Source of the DNA: Coffea arabica
Lineage: Eukaryota; Streptophyta; Magnoliopsida; Gentianales; Rubiaceae
Direction of reading: 5' to 3'
DNA length: 64,000 nucleotides
Assembly: GCF_036785885.1 (NCBI RefSeq)
Contig: NC_092322.1
Coordinates: 21,515,494 to 21,579,493, forward strand
Shown: piece after piece, positions 23,846 through 35,724 of the stretch
Position numbering within the stretch: the first letter of the stretch is position 1
Layout: every line of letters starts with the position of its first letter
Made by a program: the position numbers and the translations under genes
The notes under the pieces: model-generated
What the model was told of the DNA's origin: nothing
Databases searched by the model: none
Seen by the model: only the letters and a program-made list of their open reading frames with translations

Positions 23846-24882
23846 TTAGATGGCTATGTCAAGCACAAAAGGCTTCTGGACTATTTTGATTACTTCATTC
23901 TCCCCCACAATGTATTTGGCAGGCTGCTCAAACTCCTCTTCAGTGACGATGGCCGCTATAGTATCCTTGTGCGCAGGAAAAGGGTTTTCGCTGACACTTG
24001 GTCCTTGTTCATTTCTCCTTCTCAAAATTATGTCTCCGGCCTCAATCATGTCTTGGATTTTATGTTTAAGTACCCAACAATTGACAGTAGAATGTCCAGG
24101 AGCTCCAGAATGATAGGCACACGCGGCTTGGGGGTCATACCCAGAAGAGAGACCTCGACGAGAGTAGTTTGGAGGAGGTATGTCAACAATTTCACCGGTG
24201 GCCTTGAGCTGTTCGTATAGTTGGTCAATGGGTCGGCCTAAGTTGGTAAAAGTTCGAAATCGACCAGGTTTTTGTATTTTATTGGTTTGAGGAGGGTTGT
24301 AAGTCTGTTGGTTTGATGGAATAGGTCTGGGATTATAGGGTAGACAAGGTTGAATTTGAGGATTGTTGTGAGACATTGGGAAAGGTATTGTAGGTGGCTT
24401 GCACAGTTCTGCCGAGGTCGAGGGTGATTGGTATTGGCGTGATAAACAGGATGATAGTTTGAATAGTAAGGGTAAGGGTTGGAGTAGGTAGGGTATTGTC
24501 GAAATTTGGGCTTTGGGATAGGGTTTCGATCCCAGGCAAAAGCGATTTCCCCCTCTTTCTTTTGAAGTTGTTGCTTCTTTCCATTATTACTTTGGCCTTG
24601 CAAAGCTTCCACTTGAGTTTTCAAGGCAGACACATTGACAATCTTTTCAGCCTTCACAAAATCATCATATTCTTCAAGCTTATTGACAATAGCAGCAAAT
24701 GAGCATCCAGTCATGCGAAAGATTTCCTCAAAATGTGGGGGATCATGTGCTTTAATAAAGGTGCGAATGATTTCATCTTCAGTCATTGGTGGCTCAACCT
24801 TTGCAGCTATTTTCCTCCACCTCTTGGCATAAGTTTTGTGGGAACCATAAGATTGAGGATGTGAGCATAACATCGAACGTGG
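23846..24882 (-). pseudogene. Ogre/Tat-type gag (frameshifted)
   Basis: The structural protein of a Tat-lineage gypsy element, read on the minus strand. The upstream part (24873 downward) carries the gag core with YAKRWRKIAAKVEPPMTEDE, a Phe-rich stretch and KLEEYDDFVKAEKI. After a Pro/Tyr-rich linker the frame changes near 24380-24420. The second part then shows RFRTFTNLGRPIDQLYEQLK, PPPNY and the diagnostic CAYHSGAPGHSTVNCWVLKH block, a zinc-knuckle-like CX3HX3-4HX4C arrangement at about 24060-24115. The open frame ends at 23846 without the protease that normally follows. The N-terminal end is cut at about 24885. Lineage assignment is firm; the protein is not functional. Confidence 0.87.
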
Positions 24883-24890
24883 AATAGATT

Positions 24891-27800
24891 GCCCTCACAT
24901 CAGTTATATATAATATATAAATATTTGCTAATGTAATAAAGATAACATTTTAAGTGATGGTAACTATTGACCAAAACAAAGGAACAAAGTTTTAATGCAT
25001 ATAATGTGGTCATGAAGTTCATCCTTTAGTAGTGACTATTTGCTAAGAGAGACTTATCTGGTTGGATCCAAAATGCATTTTAGGTTCTCTTATATTAGGA
25101 CGTGACCGCAGGATCAACCGATACTTTTTTAGCTATTGTATTCTTTTTAGTATTATAAAGGATAATTAAAACAATCTAGTTACAAGGACAGAATAAATGT
25201 TAGACTTTCATTCTAAGAAGTTTTATTCTTCAATGGAAGTAAATGGACAGAAAATGGAAGGTTTCGTAGTCTCCTCTTCTAATACTAGAAATGTCTACAT
25301 AAAGGAAACTCAATTCCTATGGAGAAGAGAAAAAATTCATGAAAATTCACAAAGAAAATGTGTTAGAGTTTGAGTTTTCCTTCATACATAGAGAGGCACG
25401 ATCTTAGGCTAATCAAATTGTGCAAAACTATAAAAATGATTTTTGACAAGTTACATAGGAATATATACTGAAAAATACATATTGTTTCTAGATATTGACA
25501 TACACTTCAGCATTTTTTAGATATTGAACTACACTTTTGATGGACCAAGCACTCACCTCGTGGATGAATTTGACAAAAACTAGTTGAAGGAGGAGATCAA
25601 AGACTAACATAGAGTCTTTAAGCATAATAGAAATAACAAAAGTAACATAGGAAAACATACAAACATTGCAGCTAGAGAAGATCAAAGACACCTCTCGAGG
25701 CTAGTGCCAAACAACTAGTTGAGGAAGCACTACTAGTCATGATTTTCTTGTAAACTCTTCCGTCTTTCATTGGCCTTAACTCTTAAGCAGGCAATTCCAA
25801 TGAATTTTCACATAAAATCCCAAAATCGAAAAAAATTAAGGTTTTTTGGCTAAAATTTCAAATGTCAATTAAGAGTTCATACAATTACAGTATTTCTCTT
25901 CAAAAGCTTGAAAAGAAACCTATTAATGTTCCTATATATAATATCAAATATAATATCAAAAAATCATTCTAAAAATTAAAGCAAAAAATTACCTCTATCT
26001 AATCTCGACAATTGCAAAGCATGAATGACCTAGTCAACCCATAAGCTTACTAGTTAGAGCTTGGGATGGTAAGGAGAAGTCAAAATATGGAGGTTTTTTG
26101 TGAAAAGTTTGCGATTTCACATTGCAGCAAGAAGAGAGAAGTGAGGCTGTAAGTGCGGGTAGGGTTCTTTCGATTTTTCAAGGGTGTGAAAATGTTTCTA
26201 TACAAACTAAGTCCAATGATGTTTTGAGAGTTTTGTGATGTTTATTTTGTCCACAAATTTACACTTTAACCCTTCTTTCCTTATCATAGCAAAGAAGGTA
26301 TTTTGGAAATTTACAAGAACTCAGGACCCATATATGTAATTTAATTATACACTAATATATATTATTTATATATAATAGGTATTGCTCGACAAGACTTAAC
26401 GAGCTATTGAGTTTTACTAAAAATGATCTATACTTGACTCGTTTGGCTAAATGAACTGCTCGAGATTGACTTGAATTCGGTCAACACCGAGTCGAGTCAA
26501 TTGTTTGACCGATCCTCGTGAGCCACTCAATTTATTTGCACACCTAATTGTTCTAGTTCATTTGGGTAGATTCGATGCAAATCCGTTTATTTTGATTTGT
26601 CTTTATTTATATTAGCAACTTGATCCCTGAATTTTAAATAATTTTATTATGACCCTAAAAATTTGGATTTCTTGCATTTAGAGCCCCATTTTAATTGTAT
26701 TTTGGTTGCTAAACTTTCTTCATATCTATTTTTGACCTCTTATCTTTTTAAAGTTACATTTTAATCCCAAAAATTTTTTATTTTTACAATTAGATCCCAG
26801 ACAACTTGCTAACTTCTCAATTTTGATTATTTTCTTTCTTCATTGTCTATTTACGCTTCTTAGGAATATATTAATTTGTTATTTTGAATGCCTTTAAATT
26901 CTTTTGCATATTTAACATGGTATTGTGAGTTTAATTCATTTTTACTTTTTTTTAAAGTATTCCAAAAATAGTGACCTCTTTACTTATTTGTTTAAGTTTT
27001 GAGTGCTAGATAGGAGACACTATATTTGTCTTAGCCTGCCACTTTAATTGGAGGTATCTCTATTGCTCTTTTAAGTTAATTATTTGCTTTCTACATGTTC
27101 CTATGTATTTATATGTTCTCTTTGCTATTTCTTTGATTACATTTAGCTTTATTTATTTTTATGTTTATTTACTTAATTTAACCTTTTCTAATTATTTGGT
27201 GGGTACTTTAATACTCAAATGTAATAGTTAGGCTATATTATATTTTCTTTTATTAAAAAAGTTCTAATTAGGTTTTGCTTTTCTCTTCAAATGTAACTAA
27301 TAAATTAGAGAGGTTCATTTTCTTATCTTTTCCCCTTTAGCTCATTCTTAGGCTGCTCAAATAGATAGCTTTTGTATGATTTATGTGTTCATGTGTTTTA
27401 TTCACTTTTTGATGAATTTTGCATCTAGATATTATATATTATTTTGTTATGCACTCTATGTACTTTTATGTGTTACCCGGTTTAATTTATACTCTATTTG
27501 CTTTATTATCATATAAATAATGGATGTATAGCACCTCCATATTAGTCTAATACTAGTTGTGGCCTTTCTCCCGTTTCTTTAGTAATTTAATGCTAGTGAG
27601 AACTTGTAGAAATGCACTAATCTAATGCTAGACACTTAGCACCTTTGTGCGTTAGAACCATGCATTGTGTCTTATCCACGCCATTTCTTTACACCTATTT
27701 TATTTTTAGGCTTTTTCTCAAATTGTATGTTATTTTCCCTTTTATCCATCTCCCACATGTTTTTATATTATTTAGAAATTGCATCCCAATTAGAAATTAA

Positions 27801-28440
27801 GAAATTAGCTATTTCATTTGCTTGTTTAAATTAGAAACTTCATCCTTCAAGTATGGGAAATGGGTGAGTTGACTTTCTAAACTTAGCACGCCATTATCCT
27901 TTTGCAAGAAGAAATATATAATCAAGAGTCCTAGTCTCCTGCACCTATGATGTTGCATTCCCTTTCTTTGGTCACTTATACCTAAAATAAGATATGATTT
28001 TCATTTTTTTTTGAGTCTCATTTTGCATATTCAAAACTCCTTCAAAGGATCATCCTTAGGGTTTCACAATTAATGCATTATTATCAATTAGATCTTGAAG
28101 GGATATTGTAAGTCCTAAAGCAATCTAAAAAGAGAGTAAATTAGCTTGAATGGCGTTTGCATCCTTGTCCACACAGTTTTGGGTTGCCTATCAAAGTAGT
28201 ACTCTTTAGTCATTCAGATGTCTGCATGCCTTAAATTGTGTGTCTGCATGTCTTTCGCATCCCTCGGCAACTTGCGACTTGTGAAACTCTGCCTTTTTTT
28301 CCTTAATTTTATACAGGAAATCTAGTGTGTAATTAATAAATTAATTACCTTTAGATAGTTTATCATAATAACCTATTCGTATTCAACCACAACTAGATAA
28401 TGGGTGGTTAATCCAACCATACTCCTGAGGTTCAGATAAC
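24891..28440. other. AT-rich intergenic stretch, no recognisable gene
   Basis: I find no coding domain, RNA gene or clear terminal repeats in about 3.5 kb. At 26380-26545 there is a GC-richer block of CTCGA-containing phrases (for example GACTCGTTTGGCTAAATGAA, CCGAGTCGAGTCAA) of a kind common as dispersed repeats in plant genomes. The remainder is probably decayed transposon or spacer DNA. Confidence 0.5.
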
Positions 28441-28442
28441 CA

Positions 28443-28453
28443 ACTATATAAAA
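28443..28453 (+). promoter_or_regulatory. Possible core promoter before Helitron Rep
   Basis: CTATATAAAAC is a good plant TATA box. A CT-rich leader-like stretch (TTGTGTTTTCTCTCTATCTG) begins about 40 bases on, and Rep homology starts about 170 bases on. It could be the transposon's promoter or that of a lost gene. Confidence 0.45.
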
Positions 28454-28616
28454 CTACCTCCTCCCAACCAAATAACGTAACTTCCCTTGTGTTTTCTCTC
28501 TATCTGATAACAGACTTCAAGAATCTTTACCAAACTAAAGAAAAACTTCAGTATGAAGGAAGGAAGAAATAAAGACAATTTTCAATAAAAATTGAGACAT
28601 CTAGGCTTGATTTTCA

Positions 28617-29680
28617 TAGGAAGCAGCAAGTTGAAATTAGAACAGAGATCCTTCAGGGAGTTATGGACAGTATTGGAATAGGCCAAACTCAAGGCTCTAG
28701 AGTCAGTCATCGAATAGTATTATTAGCTTCATTTATCGACGGCCCAAGGGACATGAGGGAAGATATCTTGATGCAATGACCTTAGTTCAAAAATATGGAA
28801 AACCTGACATATTTCTTACCATGACTTGCAATCCAATGTGGAAGGAAATTCAGGATAATCTTCAATATCAAGAAAAATCACATGATAGGCCTGATTTGCT
28901 AGCTAGAGTATCTAGAGCTAAGTTTGAAATGTTAAAAGTCAAACTTCTTAAGAAACAGATTTTCGAAGAGGTTGCAGCCTATGTCTATGTTATTGAATTC
29001 CAAAAGCGAGGTTTTCCGCATGCTCATTTACTGCTTATTCTTAAATTAGGGTCCAAACTATTGAATCCGGAATCATACGACAGAATTGTTTTTGTCGAAA
29101 TACCTGACCCTGACAAGAATAGGCATTTATATTCCCTTGTCATTAAGCATATGATTCATGGACCGTGCGGTGACAAGGCTAAGCAAAGCCCTAATATGAG
29201 AGGTTATGCATGCAGAAATCATTATCCTAAGAATTTGCACCTTATACAGTTCATGGTGAGGACAGCTATCCATGTTATAAAAGAAGAGATGATGGTCGAA
29301 AAATAAAGGTGCGCAAGCATGAGCTGGACAACAGATGGGTGATATCTTCAGCCTGTACTTATTAGCTTTGTTTGATTGCCACGTGAATGTTGAAATCTGC
29401 TCCACTGTTAAGCTTGTTAAGTACCTTTATAAATATATTTTTAAAGGTCATGATCTTATCAGTTTTAATCTTCTTGATCAAGAATCTTTTGGTAACGTTG
29501 ATGAAATTAATCGCTTCCAACAAGGACATTGGGTTTCACCTTCAGAAGCTTTGTGGCGCATATATGAATTTCGACTGATAGAAATGAATCTAGTAGTTTG
29601 TACCCTGCAGGTTCATTTTCCAGACCAGCAATTTGTTTCTTTTGATAAAGGTTCAGATTTGTGGTATCTTTTGAGAAAAA
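28617..29680 (+). pseudogene. Helitron Rep (HUH) domain, frameshifted, only copy
   Basis: Rep nicks and joins DNA during rolling-circle transposition. Homology begins around 28617, passes a SFIDGPRDM block and continues LVQKYGKPDIFLTMTCNP. The metal-binding HUH motif is PHAHLLL, with the His codons at 29019-29027. EIPDPDKNRHLY and HGPCGDKAKQSP follow. The tyrosine motif KYLYKYIFKGHD is at 29419-29454, then a SEALWRIYEFRL block. One base is missing near 28760 and the frame changes again near 29230 and 29330, so no continuous protein exists. The N-terminal zinc-finger region of typical Helitron proteins is not seen. Downstream the reading runs directly into the helicase, as in the family's Rep-Hel fusion. 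Confidence 0.85.
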
Positions 29681-31860
29681 TTGATTTTTCAAAAACTATG
29701 CTCACTGAGTTTTTCAAAATGAAAAAACAAATGCTACAGCTCAAAATTTAAAGTGCTTATATAAAGATTTTCCTCAATATTTTGTATGAACGCAAAAAAC
29801 AAAGACATGGTTAGAGACTGGTCGTAGAAAAGTCATAGGGAGACTGGTAATTGTCGAGCCTAGGAAAGGAGAAAGGTACTACATAAAACTTTTACTCACA
29901 CATGTTCAGGGACCAATGTCGTTTGATGACTTACTTATGGTAAGAGGTCACAAAATAGGCTCTTTTAGAGAAGCCTGTTTGCAGTTAGGATTATTGGAAT
30001 CTGATTCCTATATAGAAGAAGCATTACAAGAAGCTGCTCATTTGCAGATGCCATATTTGTTAAGGTCTTTATTTGCAATGCTTCTATTTTATTGTTCTCC
30101 AAAAAATCCCAAACATCTTTGGCAAGCATTTGAAGAGCAGCTATCTTCTGATTATAAACGAATTTGCACACATCGGCACTGCACATCAATAGAGATTAAA
30201 AGGAAAGTTCTTCAGGATATTAATGCAACATTGGAACACAGGAAAAGACCTTGATGACTATCATTTCCTCGAAGATTCCTTTACATCCCGTTATGGTGAG
30301 CCCCTGACTAAAGAAATTAAAAGTGAAACTGCGACACCGATTGATCCAAAAGATCTGCTTCTTCCTCAAAAATTGAATGCAGGATGAAGGCATGCATTTA
30401 ATTTGATTCTGGATTCAATATCCAGCTCAAAAGGTCAAGCTTTTTTATGGATAGTCCAGGTGGAACGGGTAAAACCTTCATATATCGAGTGCTTCTCCCT
30501 TTTCTTCGTTCACAAGGATATGTGGCAATTGCAGTTGCCACATCTGGGGTCGTAGCATCTATCATCCCTGGTGGTAGAACTGCACACTCAAGATATAAGA
30601 TTCCTTTGGATTTTTTAAAACAAAAAACTTGTCAACTAAGTAAGTAGAGCAGTGTTGCCAGGCTGATTATTAATGCTGAATTAATTTTGTGGGATGAGGC
30701 TTTAAGGGAAAAAACAGAAACAATAGAGGCGGTTCATTGTCTTCTTACAGATATATTGGAATCTGATGTATCCTTTGGAGGAAAAACTATTGTTTTTGGC
30801 GGTGATTTTTGCCAAACCTTGCCAGTTATTGGACAGTTAGGTGAGGCAGATTCGATCAAATCGACTATTCTATATTCACATTTATGGTCTCATATGCGTA
30901 AGTTGCGACAGGCAACAAATATGAGAGCTGCCTTAGGTCTAGCATTTTCAGCTTTTTTGATTAGAGTATGAGAAGATGTAGAACCTGTTGATGAACATGG
31001 TCAGATGTCCCTTCCACCTCATATGGTTATTTTTTATCATAACAAATAAGAGTCGCTTGACAGGTTATAATCATATAGTGCATTATAAGTAGTTCATTCA
31101 GTCCGTGTACTTTGACTATTTGTCCTAATTACACGTAAATTCTTCCAAGTTACTTGGGTTCGTCTTTCCTGATTTAAATCTGTACTCATGTAATACTTAT
31201 CGAATGATAAATAGATGTGTACTTTGTTCAAAAAATAGTTCAGTGGATGAAATTAATGGGATGATGATTGCAAAATTTCCTGAAAATCTTCACAGATATA
31301 TAAGCTGTGATAGAACTGTTGATAAGAGATATCAGACAGATTATGAGGACTTTCTAAATTCTTTTAACCCAAAAGGTCTGTCTCCTCATGAACTTTTACT
31401 CAAAGAAAACTGTTCTATAATGCTTCTGAGAAATGTGAATCCAATGGATGGTCTTTGCAATGGCACACGGTTAATCTGTAGAGAATTGGATGAGCTCACA
31501 ATTACGGCGGAAATTGCCTCTGGTCCTCATAAAGGGAAAAAGTTTTCATTCCAAAAATTCCTTTTGCGGACTTTTGATAGCGAAAAGAATGGTATTCCAT
31601 TTATACGGACACAGTTTCACGTCCGTTTATGCTTTGCAATGACAATCAATAAATCTCAGGGTCAGACTCTTGACTATGTTGAAATTTATCTCAGTAAACC
31701 TGTCTTTTCTCACGACCAGCTTTATGTTGCTCTCTCTAGAGTTAGGAATTCTTCCGTAGTTAAAGCTTTAATTGCTCCGGGTACTTCTGATGACATCAAA
31801 GTTGATTGTAAAACAAGAAACATTGTCTTTCATGATATATTTTGCTTGACTAACACATGA
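29681..31860 (+). pseudogene. Helitron PIF1-like helicase, U1
   Basis: Unwinds DNA during Helitron transposition. Visible motifs are Walker A GGTGKT (30459-30476), AVATSGV, LWDEA, GGDFCQTLPVIGQL, the ATNMRAAL block, MLLRNVNPMDGLCNGTRLIC, and the C-terminal AMTINKSQGQTLDY and LYVALSRVR. The last exon, 31204-31860, is intact over 218 codons and, with U2, the best preserved in the array. Damage: a short T-run shifts frame before Walker A; TGA at the NAG-RHAF site; two further stops near 30968 and 31047; and the intron's acceptor changed from CCAG to CCAAG (intron 31064-31148). The ACATGA that ends the frame replaces ACACGA kept in U2. U1 and U2 share the Trp codon lost elsewhere. Confidence 0.88.
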
Positions 31861-31971
31861 TATATGAGGTCTGATTACCCGTACCATTGAATACTTATTA
31901 GTTTATGATTTGGAGAATCAAATACTGTTGCCAATTTCCCATTCTATTTCTGTTTTCTAAAAATTTACAGA

Positions 31972-32448
31972 ATGGAACATGTTATCCTAGTCAAAGACGT
32001 CCTACCTGGTTCTGAAGGCAGGACCTGCAAAGTCACCGTTCAAGAAAAACAGCAGATAACTAGATCAGCAACGCCGCTAATAAAAAAATGAAAGTTTATT
32101 TTGTTGGATTCAGAGGTTTTCTCCCTGCTGCCATGATATATACTTGTTCATACTGCATGATTAAACATTTTATCACTAAAAGAGCGCATTAATATGATTC
32201 TTATATTTTTCATATAATTAAGGCATGTTCTGTTTTTATCTACACGTCAATGCATGCATAATTGATTATTTCATGAATATTTTTCTTGTGGATAGGGATC
32301 GGAGGTAGAAGGGATTATGTTCAATAATGACATTCCAAATATCAGTCCTGGCTTTCAAGTTTATAAAAAGTATCCGATTTCAAATGCCATAGTAAGGCTC
32401 ATTCCAGTAAAATGTCAAACTGTTGAACTGAAGATCCAGTGGGTGTGG
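31972..32448 (+). pseudogene. RPA70-like OB-fold protein of Helitron, U1
   Basis: Plant Helitrons commonly encode proteins like the large subunit of replication protein A, which binds single-stranded DNA. Exon 1 (31972-32115) starts MEHVI and runs to LLDSE. A GT-AG intron (32116-32295) follows. Exon 2 (32296-32448) continues GSEVEGIMFNNDI, VYKKYPISNAIVRL and ELKIQWVW, matching the first DNA-binding OB fold. A TGA interrupts exon 1 between PIKK and KFILL in every unit examined. After QWVW the frame runs on into unrelated spacer sequence, so the rest of the protein was lost before amplification. Confidence 0.78.
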
Positions 32449-32955
32449 AAGCCCCCTTGCCACGTAGGTGTCATCGTCCTCCACGTGACGAGACCGGATT
32501 GGCACGATGGTGACATGGCGCGAATTAATTGGTTGTCAATTGTGCCTGTTGCACCTGATTCTTCCTCCCCTTTGTTCGTCGTCCCGTCTTTCCTTTCTAC
32601 CGTTTAATTCTACTGTGGTTTTCTACAGATGTTCGATTGAGCTAGTCAGCTACTCTCTGCCCGCTCATTAGGCTCCTCTCTAACGGCTCCAACTTGCTTC
32701 TTTCTTTTTTTACTCTGCCACATCTCGGTGTTGTTTCCACTCTGAATTTTATCTTTCTCGCACCTGATTTTCCCTCTCCTCTCACCTTCCTTCGTTTTTC
32801 CTTCCGCTCGTTTTTGCTACTGTGTTGCTTTCTCTCCACTTCTTTTTTCCTTTTTCTTGACATTCTGAGCCTGCTCATATTCAAAAATTACTGTCTCTTC
32901 GCAGTCCTTGCACGTCTTCCCCACATTCTCCCTGTTCTTTTCTTCTGGTGAAAAA
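32449..32955 (+). repeat. Spacer of U1 (acquired segment)
   Basis: About 507 bp, not Helitron-like. It starts GC-rich (AAGCCCCCTTGCCACGTAGG), then a G-box-like site CCACGTGA, then a strongly CT-rich half. The first part stays open in frame with the RPA exon. It ends at the join to the next helicase copy. Confidence 0.75.
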
Positions 32956-35166
32956 TTGATTTTTCAAAGACTATGTTGACTGAGTTTTTCAGAATGAACA
33001 AAACAAATGCTACAGCTCAGAATTTGAAGTGCTTATATAAAGATTTTCTGCAACATTTTTTATGGACTCCAAAAATAAAGACTTGGTCAGAGAGGAGTTG
33101 TATAAAGGTTATAGGGAGACTGGTAACTGTCGAGTCGAGGAAAGAAGAAAGGTACTACATAAGACTTTTACTCACACATGTTCAGGAACCAACGTCATTT
33201 GATGAATTACTTATGCTTAGAGGTCACAAAACTGGCTCTCTTAGAGAAGCCTGTTTGCAGTTAGGATTATTGGAATCTGATTCCTATATAGAAGAAGCAT
33301 TACAGGAAGCTGCTCATTTCCAGATGCCATATTGTTAAGGTCTTTATTTGCAATGCTTCTGTTTTATTGTTCTCCAAAAAATCCCAAACATCTTTGGCAA
33401 GCATTTGAAGAGCAGCTATCTTCTGATTATGAACGAAGTTGCGCACATCGACACTGCACATCAATAGAGATTAAAAGGAAAGTTCTTTAGGATACTAATT
33501 CAACATTGGAACACATGGGAAAAACCTTGATGACTATCATTTTCTCGAAGATTCATTTACATTCCGTTATGGTGAGCCCCTGACTAAAGAAATTAAAAGT
33601 GAAACTGCGACACCGATTGATCTAGAAGATCTGCTTCTTCCTCAAAAATTGAATGCTGGATGAAGGCATGCATTTAATTTGATTCTGGATTCAATATCTA
33701 GCTCAAAAGGTCAAGTTTTTTTATTGATAGTCCAGGTGGAATGGGTAAAACTTTCTTATATCGAGTGCTTCTCGCTTTTCTTCGTTCACAAGGATAAGTG
33801 GCAATTGCAGTTGCCACATCTTGTGCCGCAGCACCTATCATCCTTGGTAGTGGAACTGCACACTCAAAATATAAGATTCCTTTGGATTTTTTAAAACAAA
33901 AAACTTGTCAACAAAGTAAGTAGAGCAGTGTTGCCAGGCTGATTATTAATGCTAAATTAATTTTGTGGGATGAGGCTTTAAGGGAAAAAACAGAAACAAT
34001 AAAGGCGGTTCATTGTCTTCTTACAGATATATTGGAATCTGATGTATCCTTTGGAGGAAAAACTATTGTTTTTGGCGGTGATTTTTGCCAAACCTTGCCA
34101 GTTATTGGACAGTTAGGTGAGGCAGATTCGATCAAATCGACTATTCTATATTCACATTTATGGTCTCATATGCGTAAGTTGCGACAGGCAACAAATATGA
34201 GAGCTGCCTTAGGTCTAGCATTTTCAGCTTTTTTGATTAGAGTATGAGAAGATGTAGAACCTGTTGATGAACATGGTCAGATGTCCCTTCCACCTCATAT
34301 GGTTATTTTTTATCATAACAAATAAGAGTCGCTTGACAGGTTATAATCATATAGTGCATTATAAGTAGTTCATTCAGTCCGTGTACTTTGACTATTTGTC
34401 CTAATTACACGTAAATTCTTCCAAGTTACTTGGGTTCATCTTTCCTGATTTAAATCTGTACTCATGTAATACTTATCGAATGATAAATAGATGTGTACTT
34501 TGTTCAAAAAATAGTTCAGTGGATGAAATTAATGGGATGGTGATTGCAAAATTTCCTGAAAATCTTCACAGATATATAAGTTGTGATAGAACTGTTGATA
34601 AGAGATATCAGACAGATTGTGAGGACTTTCTAAATTCTTTTAACCCAAAAGGTCTGTCTCCTCATGAACTTTTACTCAAAGAAAACTGTTCTATAATGCT
34701 TCTGAGAAATGTGAATCCAATGGATGGTCTTTGCAATGGCACACGGTTAATCTGTAGAGAATTGGATGAGCTCACAATTACGGCGGAAATTGCCTCTGGT
34801 CCTCATAAAGGGAAAAAGTTTTCATTCCAAAAATTCCTTTTGCGGACTTTTGATAGCGAAAAGAATGGTATTCCATTTATACGGACACAGTTTCACGTCC
34901 GTTTATGCTTTGCAATGACAATCAATAAACCTCAGGGTCAGGCTCTTGACTATGTTGAAATTTATGTCAGTGAACCTGTCTTTTCTCACGACCAGCTTTA
35001 TGTTGCTCTCTCTAGAGTTAGGAATTCTTCCGCAGATAATGCTTTAATTGCTCCGGGTACTTCTGATGACATCAAAGTTGATTGTAAAACAAGAAATGTT
35101 GTCTTTCATGATTTATTTTGCTTGACTAACACACGATATATGAGGTCTAATTACCCGTACCATTGA
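32956..35166 (+). pseudogene. Helitron helicase, U2
   Basis: Close copy of U1 3275 bp on; the Walker B part and the last exon (34480-35166, 228 codons) differ by only a few bases. It keeps CGA near 35140, so the C-terminus extends ten residues beyond other units, to TGA at 35164-35166; this is probably the original end. Walker A (33735-33752) reads GGMGKT. The T-run before it is one base short. The NAG-RHAF site is TGA. The intron (34340-34424) has the same weakened acceptor as U1. Confidence 0.88.
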
Positions 35167-35247
35167 ATACTTATTAGTTTATGATTTGAAGAATCAAATG
35201 CTGTTGCCAATTTTCCATTCTATTTCTGTTTTCTAAAAATTTATAGA

Positions 35248-35724
35248 ATGAAACAAGTTATCCCAATCAAAGATGTCCTACCTGGCTCTGAAGGCAGGAC
35301 CTACAAAGTCACTGTGCAAGAAAAACAGCAGATAACTGGATCAGCAACGCCGCCAATAAAAAAATGAAATTTTATTTTGTTGGATTCAGAGGTCTTCTCC
35401 CTGCTGCCATGATATATACTTGTTCATACTGCATGATTAAACATTTCATCGCTAAAAGAGCGCATTAATATGGTTCTTATATTTTTCATATAATTAAGGC
35501 ATGTTCTGTTTTTATCTACAGGTCAATGCATGCATAATTGATTATTTCGTGAATATTTTCCTTGTGGATTGGGATTGGAGATTGAAGGGATTATGTTCAA
35601 TAATGACATTCCAAAGATCAGCCCTGGACTTCAAGTTTATAAAAAGTGTCCGATTTCAAATGCCATAGTAAGACTCATTCCATTAAAATGTCAAACTGCT
35701 GAACTGAAGATCCAGTGGGTGTGG
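35248..35724 (+). pseudogene. RPA70-like OB-fold exons, U2
   Basis: Exons at 35248-35391 and 35572-35724. This copy starts MKQVI, a second RPA version also seen in U5, U7 and U9. The intron acceptor has changed from GATAG to GATTG, so correct splicing is unlikely. Exon 2 reads into the spacer as one 115-codon chimeric frame (35569-35916). Confidence 0.75.

Larger units (their letters stand above)
15882..24890 (-). mobile_element. Ogre/Tat-type gypsy retrotransposon remnant
   Basis: On the minus strand: gag, a long 3' UTR with tandem repeats, polypurine tract and a 4.1-kb 3' LTR. Giant LTRs starting near TGTAGACACC, a repeat-bearing 3' UTR and this gag type mark the Tat/Ogre lineage. Protease, RT, RNase H and integrase are deleted between gag and the 3' UTR. 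The 5' LTR and the gag start are lost at about 24890. Confidence 0.85.

Noticed and set aside
24891..28440. A host gene between the Ogre remnant and the Helitron
   Set aside because: Only short frames, high AT content and no splice-consistent coding stretch that I can recognise.
30447..31860. Host PIF1 helicase gene
   Set aside because: It is linked to HUH Rep and RPA-like exons, occurs in about ten broken copies, and carries transposon-type motifs; it is Helitron-derived.
32440..32470. Helitron 3' terminus at the RPA/spacer edge
   Set aside because: No hairpin followed by CTRR could be seen there or at the spacer/helicase joins.
32694..32951. CT-rich frames in the Helitron spacers (and at the same place in other units) as small membrane proteins
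   Set aside because: The hydrophobic translation follows from pyrimidine-rich DNA, and the frames differ between units through indels.
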